Positions 38,101 to 50,133 of a stretch of DNA of 64,000 nt are shown piece after piece. Source of the stretch: Himantopus leucocephalus (taxonomy: Eukaryota; Chordata; Aves; Charadriiformes; Recurvirostridae). The notes beneath the pieces were generated by a model that saw only the letters and a list, made by a program, of their open reading frames with translations, did no database searches and was not told the DNA's origin. The translations under genes were made by a program, and so were the position numbers. The stretch covers positions 19,843,945 through 19,907,944 of the forward strand of contig RSEF01000031.1 in assembly GCA_003993805.1 (NCBI GenBank), read 5' to 3'. How positions within the stretch are numbered: position 1 is the stretch's first letter; each line of letters begins with the position of its first letter.

Positions 38101-41100
38101 CACCTCTCACAAGGCAATGCCCATGAGACTTGCAAGTGCCAGATTCAGTTGCTAGCTGAATCTTCCAATCTGTGACATACATTAACTGGATCAACAAGCG
38201 TCCTCACATGCTCTGAAAGTGGGATGAGGGAAAACATTGCTCACATTTTCAGCGCCAATTCTTATGTATGCTTTTTCTTGTTTTTATTTCATCTGTTGGT
38301 TGCACACACAAAAAGTAAAACACAAGACACCACCACCTCAGAAGCAGCACTTGAAACCTGTCACCATCTCATGCCTCCACCCTGCACTTCACATGCTTGC
38401 TTGGCCATTTCCAGCAGTAATTCCTCAGTTTGAATACAAAGTAACAGATGAGCATCCCTCTTTATGAATTTACCCCCCAAGAGCTCAGAAATGTTGCTCC
38501 ATTAAAAGCACATCTCAGCACATCCTGCTGGTTTTGGTTGCTGGAACGCTCTACCCTCCCGATCCCCTCCGGTCTCTCATGGACTATAGAGCTGAAATTA
38601 GCTATTCATTACATGTGAAGGAGTCTCACATAGAGCAGCACCCTGCTGCTAAAGACTGCTACTTTACATGGCAATTTCACAACTACAGCATCTGCTACCT
38701 TACTAATATGTATATTTAATGCTGCTGCATAATGTGCAGAATTATATGCTGTTCATTGCCTGTTTGTTCAGATATTATGTACTCTTAAGTAACATTATTC
38801 CCTTTAAAAAACATTGTACTTTTTATTAGGCCTTCTCCATGGTGTTTTTTGTAGCACAGCCCCACATGAGCAGCTTGTAGACTATTCCAGACCAAAAAAC
38901 CCCAGGACTCAGGGTGAGACAGCCAAATGCAACAAGCTTCTGCCCTGCAACTACTAATATGATTTAGTTTATTTCCTGGGTCTCACTCCCCAGTCTATAG
39001 TTTTACATTGTTTTGATACGAAGGGAAGTGGAAATGGAATCATAACAACAACTGCTGGGAAACCTACTCAAGGCTACTTTTGCCACTGAAAATGTGAATA
39101 CTTGTATTAGAGCAGTGGCCTTTGCAACAGACTATTCTTTCTATTAGAGGACACTCGAAGCAGTAATGTTAAATTCTATTACACAGTTGTCACCAATTTT
39201 GTTCACAATAGCAAACTACCTCATAGGAAACAAATCAAAGTTTTAAAAGCTTTGTTTCTCTAGTTTAGAGTCAGATGTTGGATGAGCACATGTAAGACAT
39301 TTCATGTCCTTGAAGAAGGTCTTCAATATGTTCCTATGCCAAATGTCTTCTTAAGGCAGCGTCACCAATCCTCCCTACACCTAACTCAGGGAAAACTGAT
39401 TACGAACATGGTTATTCCAGGTGACAAAGTGATTGGCCATCTAGTCTAGAACACAGTGAGAGCTAGTATGTATAGTTCACAGCTCAGTTTTTGACTTGAA
39501 TTACGTACTTCTGAAGCAGCCCAATTTAAGGAAAGGAATCTACTCTGCATTACTTAAGTGATGCCCTCTGGGTAACGCTACTTTAAACCTGCTTTGGAGC
39601 AAGCGATAATCTGCTCTCTGTTGGAGGGCAAATGTAGCACAAGGCAAAGGAGATTCCAATGTACTTAGCTAAAACAAGCTTTATCTCAACTAGACGCTCA
39701 AGATTATGCAGGCAGAAATTTGCTCTAGAATTAGTTTTCAGATCATTTTGATGTTAGTGAGATTTGGGGGGCTATGACAACACTGAGGTACCCCACAGGC
39801 TGCCTTAAGATGTTAGGAACAAAATCCCAGCTGGTCCATTCTCCTTGTTCCAAGCTTGAAATAGATCTGCGGATGAGAAAGAAGTGGCAGAGACAGCCCT
39901 TGCTGGCCAGACAAAGCCTCAATCTAGTCTTATCTGCTGTAAGCATGTGATAATCAAATAGACCATTGTTTCAATATGAAAGGATGCTAAAGGCTTTTCT
40001 ATTCCTCCTTTATAACATGGTAGACAAGCCTCATTTCTGAGGACCAAAGGACTCCAGTGGATAGGGCCTTTCTGCTCACCCAACACACACATAGGCTGCT
40101 CTGATGTACAACCCAAACAGTGCCCTGAGAATTTTGTAAAGCTGAGCATCACCACATTGGCTGACAGCTTAGAGAAATCAGCAGGCTGAAAGTCGGCTGC
40201 TGCCTGCTACGCATGGCTTATCAGAGTATGGACTGCAGATGCTGAGAAGACTGTACCAGGGAGGAACTTCAGAAGGAAAGAACGACCACTCCCCCACCCC
40301 TTACACAAATATGTGCACACACACAGAGTTCATGTGCAATCAGAGCAACAGGAAAATTGTCAGTTATCTTCTGTTTTGGATCTGCTTAAGATATTCTATA
40401 AAGCAACAAGAAGAATGTTTGAATCTTTTTTTTTGTGCTGTTATGGGAATATACAAAGTTTCTCTTTCTAAAGCAGTAAGCTATTCAAACACCACATCAA
40501 TACCTCACAAGATGAGGCAATGGTGACCCTATCAGTGAGGAAGGACTGTTGCAATTACTGAAATATATGAAGCATATGAGGGTGAGCAGAGTCATTTCTC
40601 AACTGAATTATGCCAGACTCAGAACAAACAAATTACTCCTTCCACCACAGGCATATTTAACAAAGACAACCTCCTTGTAGTTCACAAGGAGAGAAACAAT
40701 CTGAATACCAAAAATCAAGCAGAACCAAGACTCTTCTAAAAAAGCCTAATTTTTATGTAGATGAATTTTAAAAAAAAATCCATGAAGTAGAAAAATGGAA
40801 CTGTTACATTCTGGTTTTGCAAATTTAATATGCTTTTAAAGTATTTCTGCCAGAGATAAAACTAGTCAGAAGAAAAACCTTTTCTTTTTAAGAATAAGTA
40901 TGTCACAATCCACACATTTGGTTTTGAAAGGTGATGTTTGGTTTTTGCATGAGAGGGCAATGCAAATTCCAAACCTTCTAGACCATGAAAAACAAAAGAC
41001 AGCTGAAGAAACCACCTTTTATAGCAGGATAATGCTTAACTTCTGGGAAATGCTAGCAGAAAAAGATTAATTGTCCAGTTGCCCAGGACATTAAGAGAAG

Positions 41101-41888
41101 TAACCTTTTATTTTGTCTTCAGTCTGTCTTCCAATTAAATGAACACTGGAAAAGCTACAAGCATTATTTTTATTTCAGGTGAGTTTCAGGGATTTTGTTT
41201 TTAATCCAGCTGTCCCTGCAACCTTATAATTTACTACATTTGGAAAGGAAGTTTTTAGATGAACTCATTTTTATAATCAAAATGTTTCTGAGGACACTTG
41301 TAGGATCTATTCCTGTAATGAAATGGTGGTTTAGTAAGAGATGGAATAATTACTTTAAAGATGTTCTACAATCCAACCAGCCCAAAACAAATACTACTTG
41401 TAGTTATTCTTTCAGTGTGAATATTGAAATCAGGAGTAAAACTCACTGAAAACAAACTACTTAACCATTTTTTTCCCCTTGCTTAATTACCTGTTAAGCA
41501 AGAAAAAAAAAAAAGCCTTAAGAAGAGAATGTTTATTTGCATTCAGAGCTCCTGGCCTGGAGTTCTAGTTAGAAAACTCCTTTCTTGAAAGCAGAGGAAG
41601 CTTCCCTTCTTACTGTTCTTTAAGAGTAATGAAGAGACAGAAAATGACTGTAATCTCACTAAGTACCTGTGCCTCCAACGATCTAATGAAGTTTGTTTTG
41701 CTTTGTTTTCCCCAGGACTCCAAAGGCCCTGCTGTAAGGAAGCTGCTCACTCCAACACTTGAATACTGCACACCACTGACCCACTTCAAAGGGCAGAAAA
41801 AAAGCTTCCAACAAACCCCAGGCAGTTTGCTCATGTTTGCAGCACTAGAGTATTATTTACATTCATAATCCACAAAAGTCATCTACAC

Positions 41889-42416
41889 GGGGTGGGGGGG
41901 GGCAGAATCTCTCCCTTTGTTATGGATTGCAGAGGGTCCTGTTGAGGAAGGGCAGTGAAGGCAGGGCACGATGGCAGGGTGGGCTAAGCCAAGGCAAAGC
42001 TGATGGCTATCCAGGAGGAATGCCAGTGCAACACCCAGCCTCTCCCAGCCCTAGAGGAGAGCCAGGCTGCAGTTGCCAAAAACTGCTTCCTATTTGCAGC
42101 ACTCTGAAAAGCAGAAGCTTGTATGTTGAAAGCTCGCAGGGTAAACTGACCCCCCTCAGATGAGAAGGATGTCTTAACACCAGCAGTTGACCTCCAAACG
42201 AAGAGAGGAGGAGAGCCCAACTGCTGCTCACAGAGGAGTGCGCAGCGCAACCTGTGAGTAATGTCTGCTCCAAGGAAGAGCAGTGCATGAGAAACAGGCA
42301 GTCTAGACAGGATGGGGAAGGGGGGGTGTCCGGCTTGTTTGCTTCAACTGTTTCACAATACAGACTTTTCCCACATCAAAAGCAGGGGGGGAGGGAGGGA
42401 GGGAAGGAAGGAGGGG
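41889..42416 (+). repeat. G-run cluster with canonical G-quadruplex motif
   Basis: G runs occur at 41889-41892 and 41894-41903 (ten G), 42314-42317 and 42320-42326. At 42385-42403 a block of seven G is followed by three GGG runs, each separated by a single A. The last block meets the G3N1 quadruplex pattern with minimal loops and continues as GGAA repeats to 42416. The intervening sequence is ordinary. If the minus strand is transcribed, the RNA would carry the C-rich complement and the quadruplex would form on the non-template DNA-equivalent strand. Confidence 0.7.
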
Positions 42417-42951
42417 AAGAGGCAGGCAGCCTTGCAGGAGGACCTAACATTTTTTAATAATTAAAGAAATAAGTCTGCACCATCTATTGATGACACTTAC
42501 TTCATGTCTTAGAAAATGTTATTTTGCCACTTAACAGCTCAAGGATCATATTTTCCCATAGCGGCATCACCAAGAGCTGGATCCAATTCATCATCTCCCA
42601 ATAAATTCGGCAGTGGCTAAGTTGATGCTAAGAACCTTCCAACCTAGTCTAAAGCGTACTTTTAGAAACTAGGCAAAACCACTAAGCTGACTATTTTAAG
42701 GCACCATAGTAAACAATTACCTAATGGATTAAAAATTTAAAAGAACAGCAGAGGACCCTGGGCATCCGTACCCTGCAAGAAAGCTATTCTCCTCCTTCCC
42801 TTAATAGCAGTTCTCCAGTCATACACCAGCTAGCCAAATGTACCAAGTTTGAACCTTTCAAGTAGGATGAGGAATGGACTAAGGGTAAGGAAAGGATCTA
42901 TTAGAAAATTCAAGCCTTCATGAAACCAGAAAGTATTTGAAACATAGCAGT

Positions 42952-43062
42952 TAGCAGTTGTTTAAAATATGCATAACTAGGTTTGGGATAGTTATCCTGA
43001 TTTAGAGCACAAGCACATCTGCTTATGTGTAAGTAAATACAGTCTGACAGCAATTTGGATCA
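42952..43062 (+). repeat. Copy 1 of a duplicated 111-bp module
   Basis: Aligns without gaps to 44260-44370, 92 of 111 bases identical. The last 18 bases (TGACAGCAATTTGGATCA) are identical. Weaker similarity continues to about 43098. I do not recognise it as CR1 or another family. There is no open frame worth noting. Confidence 0.88.
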
Positions 43063-44158
43063 TTTATCAGAAAGAATCACTTGCAAGTTTAATAAGCATT
43101 ATTTGTATTCTACATAATAGTCTATTTGTTCTTTCAAGCCACTGCAGTGATAACACATTTAAAGTCTTCCACTGTCTACTAAATCTAAGATACCTAGGCA
43201 CAGCACAGCATATTCCAGTTGGATACTTCCCAAACCATATCACTCAACTTTTTAAATATTACTGCCATCTGGCTACTAGGCTTTGTTTACCAAAACAGTA
43301 GCTGTGCACACATTTCTACAGCAGCTGCAGTCAAAAAATTTAAGTAATGCCATTTGGTGAAGTTACAATTCACATTAAAAAAATGGAAAACTCTAAAACT
43401 GTTTTATCAAACCAGTTACCATTGTACCTAGAAAAATCAAATATGTCTAGCTTTGTGTTTTGCTTTCTTTCCCACTTCAGTGCTTTAATGTTCCTCAACT
43501 CATTTCCCATTTACACTGGCACAGGAAAGAAGTAACAGTGACTGAAGAATGTGTCAAGAGCAAAGTAAGTAGTCTTGCTTGCATTATCTGCAATTCCCTT
43601 CTGGAAAAGCACCAGTGCTATAAAAGTACGACACAGAATGCTGTTGTGCTAGCATCTCAGGTCATTCTTAGGGTACATAGCAAACCATACAACCATCTCA
43701 AAGAGACCCCAAACCCAAGCTGTTCAGAAGCTGAAAGCTCTGATAAATTCCAGGGAGTCTTCACAGTGTCTGGGCTGCACTAAACAAAATAAATATTTCA
43801 ATTATGACTAATCTGAAACAATGCACAATGAAAGCTGGGGAAGTCCTGGGAGCAGTGGGAATATTTAAATTGGAAAAGAGCCTGTGGGGGTTTTTCCTAT
43901 TCCTAATTACAGTACATTGTACTAATCAGGCCTGGAAACCACAAACCCAAGGCTCTTTGTGACCGAGTTGTCATGGCAGCACAAAACACTCTCAAGGCCA
44001 AACAGGTGAAGAAGCATTTTCAGCAGCTTACTTTGTGGTTATCTTATAAGCATTCAGCATATAGAGGAATTCCAATCTTTAAAAAAAGGCTGTGGCCTCG
44101 GAGACCAGATAAATCTTGGCTGAATAAAAGCTAGTTATAGTGTAATTACAGCATGTTG

Positions 44159-44176
44159 TTTTTTTTTTTTTTTAAT
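44159..44176 (-). other. ATTAAA followed by A15 on the minus strand
   Basis: The plus strand has 15 T (44159-44173) and then AAT. Read on the minus strand this is the variant poly(A) signal ATTAAA (44176-44171), running into a genomic A run. It lies about 0.5 kb downstream of the candidate terminal exon at 44696-44888. It could be a real 3' end with templated A, or the tail of an old retroposed sequence that includes the duplicated module. Confidence 0.3.
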
Positions 44177-44259
44177 TCTGCCGTGCTCAAAACCTCCCCT
44201 AAAGCTCCATCCAGATACTTATTCATTTCAGTACTGAAATAACCAAATATAAAGGAATC

Positions 44260-44370
44260 TAGCATTTGCTTAAAATATGCACAACTAGAATTGAAATAGT
44301 TGTACCAATTTAAAGCAAAAGCACATGTGTTTGTGTGCAAGAAAATACATTCTGACAGCAATTTGGATCA
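44260..44370 (+). repeat. Copy 2 of a duplicated 111-bp module
   Basis: Gapless match to 42952-43062 (92 of 111) in the same orientation, 1308 bases away. After the aligned part both copies keep CTTAATAAGC-like wording (up to about 44400). Copy 2 then has a short stretch absent from copy 1 before similarity returns briefly. The left flanks do not align, so this is not a simple large tandem duplication. Confidence 0.88.
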
Positions 44371-44695
44371 AAAACCAGAATCAACTGCAAACTTAATAAG
44401 CTACGGGATAATTAACAAGCGTTGTTCGTACTTATGTCAATATGTTGAGCTATGTGCTGTTGGCCCAAGTTTTCCACCACCAACTCTTGTACAAGTTTGG
44501 TACATGCATATGCATTCCCTGTGGCAGTCACAGCTCATTCCTAGATCTGAATGAAGACTGCAGACTGATAAAGCACTTCGCAGTCCAGAACAGCTCTGCA
44601 GGCTGATTTTGCAGACACTACAGCAGAAAACAGGCGCTTTGTTCTCATCCAGAGAACAAAATTTTGGGTCCTACAGTTTGTTCACGTGTTGATGT

Positions 44696-44888
44696 TTAAG
44701 AATTCAGTATTTTTGGAAGCAATAATTCATCTTCTGCTTTTGTTTCTCCTCTGAAGACAGACAACCCCAGTCCCTCTAAGTTCCGGTCCATCACAACTGA
44801 CACAGGTACAGCATCTGGCCAAGTTTTAGCTTGAGCTGACTTGAGTGCTTTATACAAGATTTCAGGCCATACAAACAGCTTCCTCTTG
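44696..44888 (-). CDS. Candidate terminal coding exon, unidentified
   Basis: A clean minus-strand acceptor (TTTTCTTTGTTCTGATCCCTAG) is followed by 63 open codons and TAA. The first base (C) completes a codon begun upstream. The peptide starts KRKLFVWPEILYKALKSAQ and ends ELLLPKILNS. Its composition is protein-like, mixed charged and hydrophobic, with no low complexity. The other two frames hit stops. The start phase fits donors at 48179, 47277 and 49451. I do not recognise a family and name no function. No strong AATAAA follows nearby; an ATTAAA lies at 44171-44176. A 63-codon open frame alone is not rare by chance, so the acceptor and phase carry most of the weight. Confidence 0.33.
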
Positions 44889-47276
44889 CTAGGGATCAGA
44901 ACAAAGAAAATTTAAAAAACCAAAATGTACGTACATTTGATCTGTAAGCAATCAAAAAACTCAACACCACACAATTATGTGAGAAAATCATGCAATACAC
45001 ATGGAAACCAGGGAGTCTATCAAAGTAAAATGCCTTCCTGAATGGATCCTGAAGTGACAGAAAACTTACCATTAGGGGCTTTATATGAACTATCTACTAG
45101 GCCAAAGACAGAAACCAAGAAGGTAATTATTTCTCTTCTCCCCATTTTACACAAAACCACCTTGAGAAGATCATCTAAAAGGAGCTGAAGGAACCACATT
45201 AGCTTGCCTCAAACATCTTCATACCATGATGTGTTTTTCATCCCTAAGATAAAATAAACCCTAAAAGAATCAAGTAACCAAATATTAATGAACAGTAATA
45301 ACATGATCCTGAGATTTTATGGTACTGCTCAGCCGCTGAGTATTTGAAAGTGATCAGCACTGCCTCCTCCCATCTAGCTGGGAAACTTATGGCAGGATTG
45401 TGGTTTAGATAAACAAAGCCAATACACCTTATACAGCAGAACATGCCAGACAAATCTCCGCACAGGTCAGTAATGAAAAAATAGTGAACAATTAAAGGAC
45501 GTCTTTCAATTTCTAAAGTTTGAACAAATTCAAGAATTAGATATTACTTTTTTAGATGCAGATCAATGAGTTAACAAAGAAAGAGTATAGATAAGACAAA
45601 AATATACAAGATAGAAGAACTGCAACACCAGATTACTACTCTAACTCTACTTATCTCCTAGAGAAAAAGTTTACTACTGTGGTGCTTGCTTCAGAAACAT
45701 GTCACTCAAGAGATTAATTTCAGATGCTGCAAGCACAGCTGGCAGGGGAGAATGGCATTCGAGTACCAATTTAGTTTAACTTCTTTTTGGAAAGAGGTGG
45801 AAAAAAGGAACGCATTACCTTGTATAAAGACATTCCTTTTTGATACTGCCTTATATCTTCCACCCTGACCTTTTATGTGTTTCCTTTATCTGGTAAATCT
45901 GATAATGACAGAGTTGGCACAGATGCATTAAGTGTTCTTCCTGTTTGTACAGCATATACTTACACACAGTTCCAGTCTCAATGAAATCTCTAGGAGCTAG
46001 AAAAAGATTTATATTTAGTTTTTAAATCTGACCTCCAAGGTGTATACAGCAATCTAAACACTTAAATGAAAGGTTTCAAGAAGTGGTGTTGGTGGTTTTA
46101 TTTCCCTCCTCTCCCCTTTCCCCCCTACACTTCAGTTTTGTGACAGGAAGAAATCCCCTTTTAACGCTCCTCTCAGCTTCTGACCCACACCTAACTGCTT
46201 TCCAGTGCTAAGCAATACCAGCTAGGGCAGCTATGGATGAAAGCATTATTCACTTGCCCTGGGCTTCAGGAGCTGAAGTCTATGGTTGAATTTGCACAGG
46301 TTGTCTAGATTCCATCACTGTCTCTCCAATGATGCATACACATCTAAATTCAAATGTAGCACAGGCCAAAGTTTAATTTAATGTTGTTGAGAAGAGGGAG
46401 GCAGAATTGTTTTGAAATTCTCCCTGAAAAGCAGCCTGTTGTATTAGAACAAAGCAGCTTGTTTCTATCGTTCTTTTGTTTGACAAGTTTGGGCTGGTTA
46501 GAAAGGTCATTTATGCCTCAAAGCATCAAATTAACATTTGAGGACATGAATTTTAAAAATGGCTATTTGCTTCTGCTCTCTGAATTGCTAATGATTTTCT
46601 CAAAAGAAAAAAAAAAAGGAAAAAGAAAAAGACATAGCCAGACCCCAAAAGGAAAAAGAGCCTTTTCCTCAGGCAAACTAGGCATTGATTTTATGTCTAT
46701 GTCAGCACAAGCTTAATTAAACCTCACAAATTAAGCAGGTAGTTGAAATGGTATCAAATAAAAATTTTGTTTAATTACTGAAGAAATACATTTTGGCATA
46801 TCACATACAACTTTCTCCCTCCTCTCCACACAGACAAGCTCCAATACTCACAATGTGAAATCCCCACTAACCACAACAGCTTCCAGGCATGCTTTGCTCT
46901 AACTTGCAATCATTAACACAATACTGCTCATCTTGCTCGTCCTGATTTTAATAAACTACGTCTCTACTCATAACAAATACAATTATTTGTAAGTTTCAAG
47001 GTTTTTAAAAGAAACAAACAATGCACGTGTGCTTTTAAACTAGATAACTAAGTATTTGGGACCAGGTGAGACATTAGGCCTTCCGCTCCCCACCTCTGAA
47101 AGCACCTGTGGTTTTCATCAACCCTTCACAACTAGCATTGGCTAAACTAACAATTGCATTTCTTTGAAAACCTTACAAGCTTACAAAGCATTCACAAACC
47201 CACAAATGTTCTTCAAAAACAATCAGGCTGAACTCAAATTATTCCAAACAGGTACAGCTTCAGCAAAAGCTCATAC

Positions 47277-47366
47277 CTGGTCATTTGCTTTCTCCAGCTC
47301 TCCAAAATGTCTTCAGCTGTTTGGCATTCATTTCCCCCTCCCAGTAGATGGAAGCAGGAAGAGAAA
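47277..47366 (-). CDS. Candidate internal coding exon, unidentified
   Basis: The minus-strand donor is good (GACCAG then GTATGAGC). One frame is open through the segment, ending in ECQTAEDILESWRKQMT and two extra bases. The acceptor is uncertain. GTGCAG at 47367-47372 gives a 90-base exon whose phase fits the candidates on both sides. A nearer site with a better pyrimidine tract ends in the rare GAG (47338) and gives 61 bases in a phase that does not fit its neighbours. The helical, charged peptide reads like coding sequence but matches nothing I know. Confidence 0.22.
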
Positions 47367-48178
47367 CTGCACATAAAGTTCCCTGCCACATGGAGGTCTT
47401 GCTGGCTAAAGAGACTCTAATTTTAGTCAGTAATTCCCAAACAATAGCATCACCAGCTCAACTCCAGCAGCCTGCGCAACAGCGGCTGGCAAAGCCACTG
47501 CCAACTAAGTTGTTACAAAGAGGTGGGGCAGCAGGAGGAGCCCAAGGTAGTGCACACACAAGATGTTTATATTGGCAACCTCCCTGGGAAACGTCCCCGC
47601 TTGCCAAAAAGAATCACCCAGAATTCACCAGGGATTGGTTTGTAATGCTCCATTCAATGGGAAGTTTGTATTTATGGAGAACAAGCCACATTCACCAGAG
47701 AAACTTTTAAGAATTGTCCAAACCCTTCAGCCAAAAAGAACCTCCTCTCTGCTCTTTCACAGTCAGAACCATTTGAGACTCAGCAACTCCAACAGCTCAA
47801 ATACCTATTAACAAATGTAACAATTCACTTTCAGCCAGGGCAAGACTCAAAACTCAGACATTCCACAGTATCTTAACCAGACACTGCCCACCTAAAAATC
47901 AACTAAGTAGTATACACTCCGTGACAGAGTAGTCTGTAGCAGCAAAAGCACTGCCCTAGATGTTGCTAGGCACTAATTCATAGTAAATACAATTGCAAGT
48001 TGCTAGTACAAAAACAGCTGTTGTTTTGAAGATGCAAAAAAAATAATTGACAACAGATCCTTACACAGGCAAGTGAAGTCAAAATTTTCTTCATGTTTCC
48101 ACCTGTCAATGTGAAAGGTATCTCATTGCTTTATGCCAGAACAGGGAAAAGAGCAGTGAGCAAAGAAAAGACACTCAC

Positions 48179-48220
48179 CCTGCATAAATCTGCTTATAAA
48201 AATGCTGCTTTGTCACTTTC
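48179..48220 (-). CDS. Candidate 42-bp internal coding exon, unidentified
   Basis: On the minus strand AATTACAG precedes and a strong donor GTGAGTGTC follows. One frame is open and reads KVTKQHFYKQIYA, with one base carried in and two carried out. This phase joins correctly to the candidate exon at 49451-49582 upstream and to those at 47277-47366 or 44696-44888 downstream. The pyrimidine tract before the acceptor is poor and the exon is short, so chance is a serious alternative. Confidence 0.2.
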
Positions 48221-49020
48221 CTGTAATTGTTATTTGTGTTATTTGTTGAAACATCAATGTATGGAAAAGAAAGAGTATTAATACAGAGTTACCCATAGAA
48301 GTTACTTCCAAACAGAGGAATTATTCTTCTGGAGTGTGCCGTTATCAGCATGAAAAGCCAGATACTGTACTTTTACATTATTAATTTTGCAGCTAATAAG
48401 TTTTTAATAAACTCTTATTAAAACCACTATGTAATTCCAGACAGGCAGGAGCGACTATGTCAGAGTTTGTGAATCCTTTTCCTTATTCTTTTTAATTTCA
48501 GTTAGCTTTGCAACAACATGTCAATTTTAAGTATCTGTGCAGTAGCTGTCACTTCAAAAAGCGTACTTTGAAATAGGTTCAAGAGAAGGAGTTTCCAAAA
48601 TTTCCACAAGTCAGACAAAACCAAGTCTGCTCCTACAGATACAACAAATCTCAAAGCATGGGAGAAATGCAGATGACGATGTACCTCAATGTACTATTAC
48701 AGTATCTCTGTGACATAAGTACCAGTGTTACAAGAATTTGTCAGCGAGTACAAAAGACCTCTCTAATACATCTGAAGGCTAGAACAAGGTTATAACATGT
48801 TTCATGGAAAATAATCATCCATACTTGAGCCATCAGAAACACTTAAAAACAAAGAAGATGCAATATCTCCTTAACCAAATTCTAACAAAGCAGGATCCAG
48901 CTTCTCCTAACTCTGGGCCTTTACTAGCACAGGCCAGCCACATCCAAACCACACCAACCTGTGTCTTGCTTCACTATGCACACAAAAGATAAACTCTGGA
49001 CAATAAGCTGTGCCATTTAC

Positions 49021-49072
49021 ATCCTAAAGTTAATAAAATGCAGTTCATCCTAAAGTTAATAAAATGCAGTTC
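49021..49072 (+). repeat. Perfect 26-bp tandem duplication
   Basis: The unit ATCCTAAAGTTAATAAAATG plus CAGTTC occurs twice with no mismatch (49021-49046, 49047-49072). The lack of divergence implies a recent event or an assembly duplication. Each unit contains a plus-strand AATAAA. Confidence 0.95.
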
Positions 49073-49450
49073 ATATTTGGCAAAATAAGAGTGGAATATG
49101 GTCAAATCAATATTAAAATTCAAGTAAGAAAGATATCAGATTCAAATCAAGGCTCAAATAAAAAAGATACAAGAGTTCAAAGTTAACAAAAAAGCTTTCT
49201 AGGCGACTGAAAAGACATTTTAACAAAAGTTAATAAAACGTTCCATTCTCTCATTTAGCTACAGTCCCCTGTGGATACAGTTATTTTAGTGTTATTAGAA
49301 GTATTAAGAGAAAAAAGTAACTGTTACAACAGTCAAGCCAGCCACCCGCAGTCATGTCTACAGTGCGCAGAAGAGCTCTGAGCCACACAGTGTATTTGGT
49401 GTGGGGATCCCAGAGACATTCACATTCAGTTCCTCCTCACTGCTGCTCAC

Positions 49451-49582
49451 CTGAGACTCCTGCAGCCCCCCAGGATCTCTTGGCAAAGGGCACCAATTAC
49501 ACTGTCACTATGGCTCGCATCCTGGTGTAGGGGCAATATGGGATGCTGGGCAGACAGACTTGAAGCGAAAGATGCCAAGTGT
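49451..49582 (-). CDS. Candidate internal coding exon with very strong splice sites
   Basis: On the minus strand a long pyrimidine tract ends in CCTTCCCCAG, and the 132-base segment ends TCTCAG followed by GTGAGCAGC. Both sites are near consensus. The segment is more GC- and CpG-rich than its flanks. Only one frame is open: 43 codons beginning HLASFASSLSAQHPILPL and ending LCQEILGGCRSL, with one base carried in and two out. I do not recognise the peptide. It is the best exon candidate in the window and lies about 3.4 kb downstream of the CpG island on the same strand. It could instead be an untranslated exon, in which case the open frame is incidental. Confidence 0.42.
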
Positions 49583-50055
49583 CTGGGGAAGGAGAGACGG
49601 AAAAGGAAGTGATATGCAGCAAATGGGATGAGACAGAAAGGTTGTTTATTTGTCACCCCTACCGTGTCCAAATCCCATCAAGGCAAGCATCAAACAAGAG
49701 GTATTTTCATTCTCCTGATTCACCAAACCAGAGAGGAGAGAGAGCAAAAAAAAAACCCCAGCAAATTAAGAACAAAGAAACCTCTGCCTTTTTAAAGCTA
49801 TAGGGGCATTTCCATCCCCACCCCATGAAAACTAAGAAACAGCTGCAAAACAAAGTCATTTTTGTGCCACAGCACATAAAAAAAAGAGGCAGGGGGGAGG
49901 GGGAAGAGACACTTGGTAAACTTTCACATTCACCTTCTGTGGAGAGTTCTACTCAGAATCACTAGAAATGCCTTTTGCTGCAGTTATAAACAAATTATTT
50001 TTGACTACTCATAATGCTCGGGAAACTAGTGCTGTTGAGTGTTATTGTCTTACCT

Positions 50056-50133
50056 AATCAAATAGCTGCCTCATTTATTATTCATAATTTATCCACCAGC
50101 TGTGACAGTGCTCTGCTCTCAGCTCTCTGGCTG
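50056..50133 (-). other. Possible non-coding exon
   Basis: A minus-strand acceptor (GAACTCCTGCAG) and a good donor (GATTAG then GTAAGACA) bracket this segment, but all three frames contain stops. If it is spliced at all it would be untranslated. It could equally be a pseudo-exon. It does not help the downstream candidates, as no start codon in it continues in frame. Confidence 0.18.

Noticed and set aside
45061..45101. Short segment with a good donor (AATG then GTAAGTT) and an acceptor-like tract, minus strand
   Set aside because: In the phase needed to join the 44888 exon it contains several stops, so it is a pseudo-exon.
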